DNA from: Paracoccaceae bacterium | Lineage (GTDB): Bacteria; Pseudomonadota; Alphaproteobacteria; Rhodobacterales; Rhodobacteraceae | Length of the DNA stretch: 7,063 nt | Assembly (NCBI GenBank): GCA_003447515.1 | Contig: DLZA01000076.1 | Coordinates: forward strand, 1 to 7,063 | Direction of reading: 5' to 3' | Part shown: positions 5,944 through 7,063 of the stretch, in pieces | How positions within the stretch are numbered: the first letter of the stretch is position 1 | Layout: each line of letters starts with the position of its first letter | The notes under the pieces: generated by a model | What the model saw: the letters and a program-made list of their open reading frames with translations, nothing else | The model's database searches: none | Told to the model about the DNA's origin: nothing | Made by a program: the position numbers and the translations under genes

Positions 5944-7063
5944 AACAATGTTTTAAGCTCAAAATGCGGGTCAGACACAAGAGCCTTAGGAGGCGACTTT
6001 CCTGCTTCAATCAATCGCTTGCCGACCATGTAGGCGCGCGGCTCGTTAGCGGCATCTACTGCCAGCAACTCATCACCCTTATAATACCAAAAAGACACAT
6101 TACTCTCTTTATTTCCAGGCCGTGTCACCACCGTATCATAACCTGAGTTCAAACCTGCAATTTGTAACTTTACGTCATACTGATCCGACCAGAACCAAGG
6201 TTTTGCAACATATTCTTTATTAGCACCCATGATATTCTCAGCCACCACCTCTGCCTGTTCAATCGCATTTGGGACACTTTCCAACCGAATGCGGCCACCA
6301 CAATGAGGGAAGGACGCACAATCTCCTGCTGCCCAAATATCTTCAACCGAAGTTCGCCCAGCAGCGTCTGTCACAATCCCATTGTCGATGGCACATCCAG
6401 CCGTCTTAGCCAGCCCAATTTCTGGCACGATCCCAACACCAACAATTGCAAAATCCACTTTTAGCACTGTACCATTTGATAGAACTGCTCCATCTACACG
6501 GCCGTCACCCGTCAGACGCTCTAATCCAACACCCTCCAGTACTTCAACACCATGCGCCGTATGCAGAGCACGAAAAAAATTTGACGTTTCAGGTGCAGCC
6601 ACTCGCTGCAAAATCCGATCCGCCATTTCTATCAGTGTTACACGCACACCCCTCTTGGCTGCAACCGCTGCTGCCTCCAATCCAATATAACCACCACCAA
6701 TGATTAGCACCCGCTTACCATCCGCAAATTCAGGCTCCATTGCATCCACATCATCAAGCGCACGCACAGTGTAAACGCCGCCCAGATCCCCTCCAATAGC
6801 CACAGGCAATCGACGCGGCATAGACCCCGTTGTCAAAACTAAATTGTCATAAGCCAAGTTGTAATCACCAACGCTGATCGTTTTAGTGCTCGAGTTCACA
6901 GCTAACACTTTTTTACCCAACGTTAAGTCAATGGCGTTTTCTCTATAAAAACTTTCGGGACGCAGATACATCCGCTCGAGTGTGATCTCACCAAGCAAAT
7001 AACCCTTGGATAAGGGTGGTCGCTGATACGGCGGCGCAGGCTCGGCACCAATCAAAGTGATCG
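5940..7063 (-). CDS. Ferredoxin/putidaredoxin-reductase-type FAD oxidoreductase (5' end outside window)
   Basis: NAD(P)H-dependent FAD enzyme of the family that includes putidaredoxin, rhodocoxin and biphenyl-dioxygenase ferredoxin reductases, which pass electrons from NAD(P)H to a small iron-sulfur protein. The visible part is about 373 residues; the reading frame is open at the window edge (ITLIGAEPAPPYQRPPLSKG), so roughly 30 N-terminal residues with the first FAD GxGxxG are missing. Numbering the residues visible from 7055, the NAD(P)-binding motif is LIIGGGYIGLEAAA (117-130) followed by Glu143. The second FAD contact is EDIWAAGDCA (238-247). The C-terminal reductase domain follows from about KPWFWSDQYDVKLQ (285-298). 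The family's PPLSK motif is present. The partner ferredoxin is not in the window. The stop overlaps the rsmD start by 4 nt, so the two are co-transcribed. Confidence 0.93.
   Translation of the reverse strand, partial: ITLIGAEPAPPYQRPPLSKGYLLGEITLERMYLRPESFYRENAIDLTLGKKVLAVNSSTKTISVGDYNLAYDNLVLTTGSMPRRLPVAIGGDLGGVYTVRALDDVDAMEPEFADGKRVLIIGGGYIGLEAAAVAAKRGVRVTLIEMADRILQRVAAPETSNFFRALHTAHGVEVLEGVGLERLTGDGRVDGAVLSNGTVLKVDFAIVGVGIVPEIGLAKTAGCAIDNGIVTDAAGRTSVEDIWAAGDCASFPHCGGRIRLESVPNAIEQAEVVAENIMGANKEYVAKPWFWSDQYDVKLQIAGLNSGYDTVVTRPGNKESNVSFWYYKGDELLAVDAANEPRAYMVGKRLIEAGKSPPKALVSDPHFELKTLL

Overview
The window reads as a piece of an alphaproteobacterial chromosome, most likely from the Rhodobacterales (Roseobacter-type) lineage. 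This is an inference from protein style, for example the N-terminus and RPTTDRVRES block of the RsmD protein, the COG3618-type amidohydrolase and the moderate GC content. No 16S rRNA or other marker is present to confirm it. No tRNA, rRNA, CRISPR array, IS element or phage gene was seen.

Left part (about 1-3315): a small catabolic-looking module. On the minus strand a COG3618-type metal-dependent amidohydrolase is followed immediately, almost overlapping, by an amidase-signature hydrolase. Divergently, on the plus strand, lies a classical short-chain dehydrogenase/reductase (SDR). The roughly 220-bp gap between the divergent genes holds a near-perfect 22-bp palindrome with a central CG, in the style of LacI-family operators, sitting just upstream of the amidohydrolase start. 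Two further inverted repeats with a GTTC/GAAC core lie beside it. The simplest reading is one regulated unit that oxidises a substrate (SDR) and hydrolyses lactone/ester and amide bonds. The substrate cannot be read from the sequence.

Middle part (3316-4856): a compact Hsp70-family ATPase of the YegD type, with a nucleotide-binding domain only, on the plus strand. Divergent to it is a very small minus-strand gene with a good ribosome binding site. Its beginning and its convincing C-terminal end lie in different frames, so it is either a frameshifted relic or a sequencing error.

Right part (4857-7063): a gap of about 517 bp contains short minus-strand frames that look protein-like but are broken, possibly a decayed gene. 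Then come two minus-strand housekeeping-type genes in a tight pair with a 4-nt overlap: a ferredoxin/putidaredoxin-reductase-type FAD enzyme, whose N-terminus lies outside the window, followed by rsmD, the 16S rRNA m2G966 methyltransferase.

I did not find a clear new multi-gene system. The most interesting items are the operator cluster between the divergent catabolic genes, the frameshifted small gene next to the Hsp70-like ATPase, and the broken coding region downstream of rsmD.
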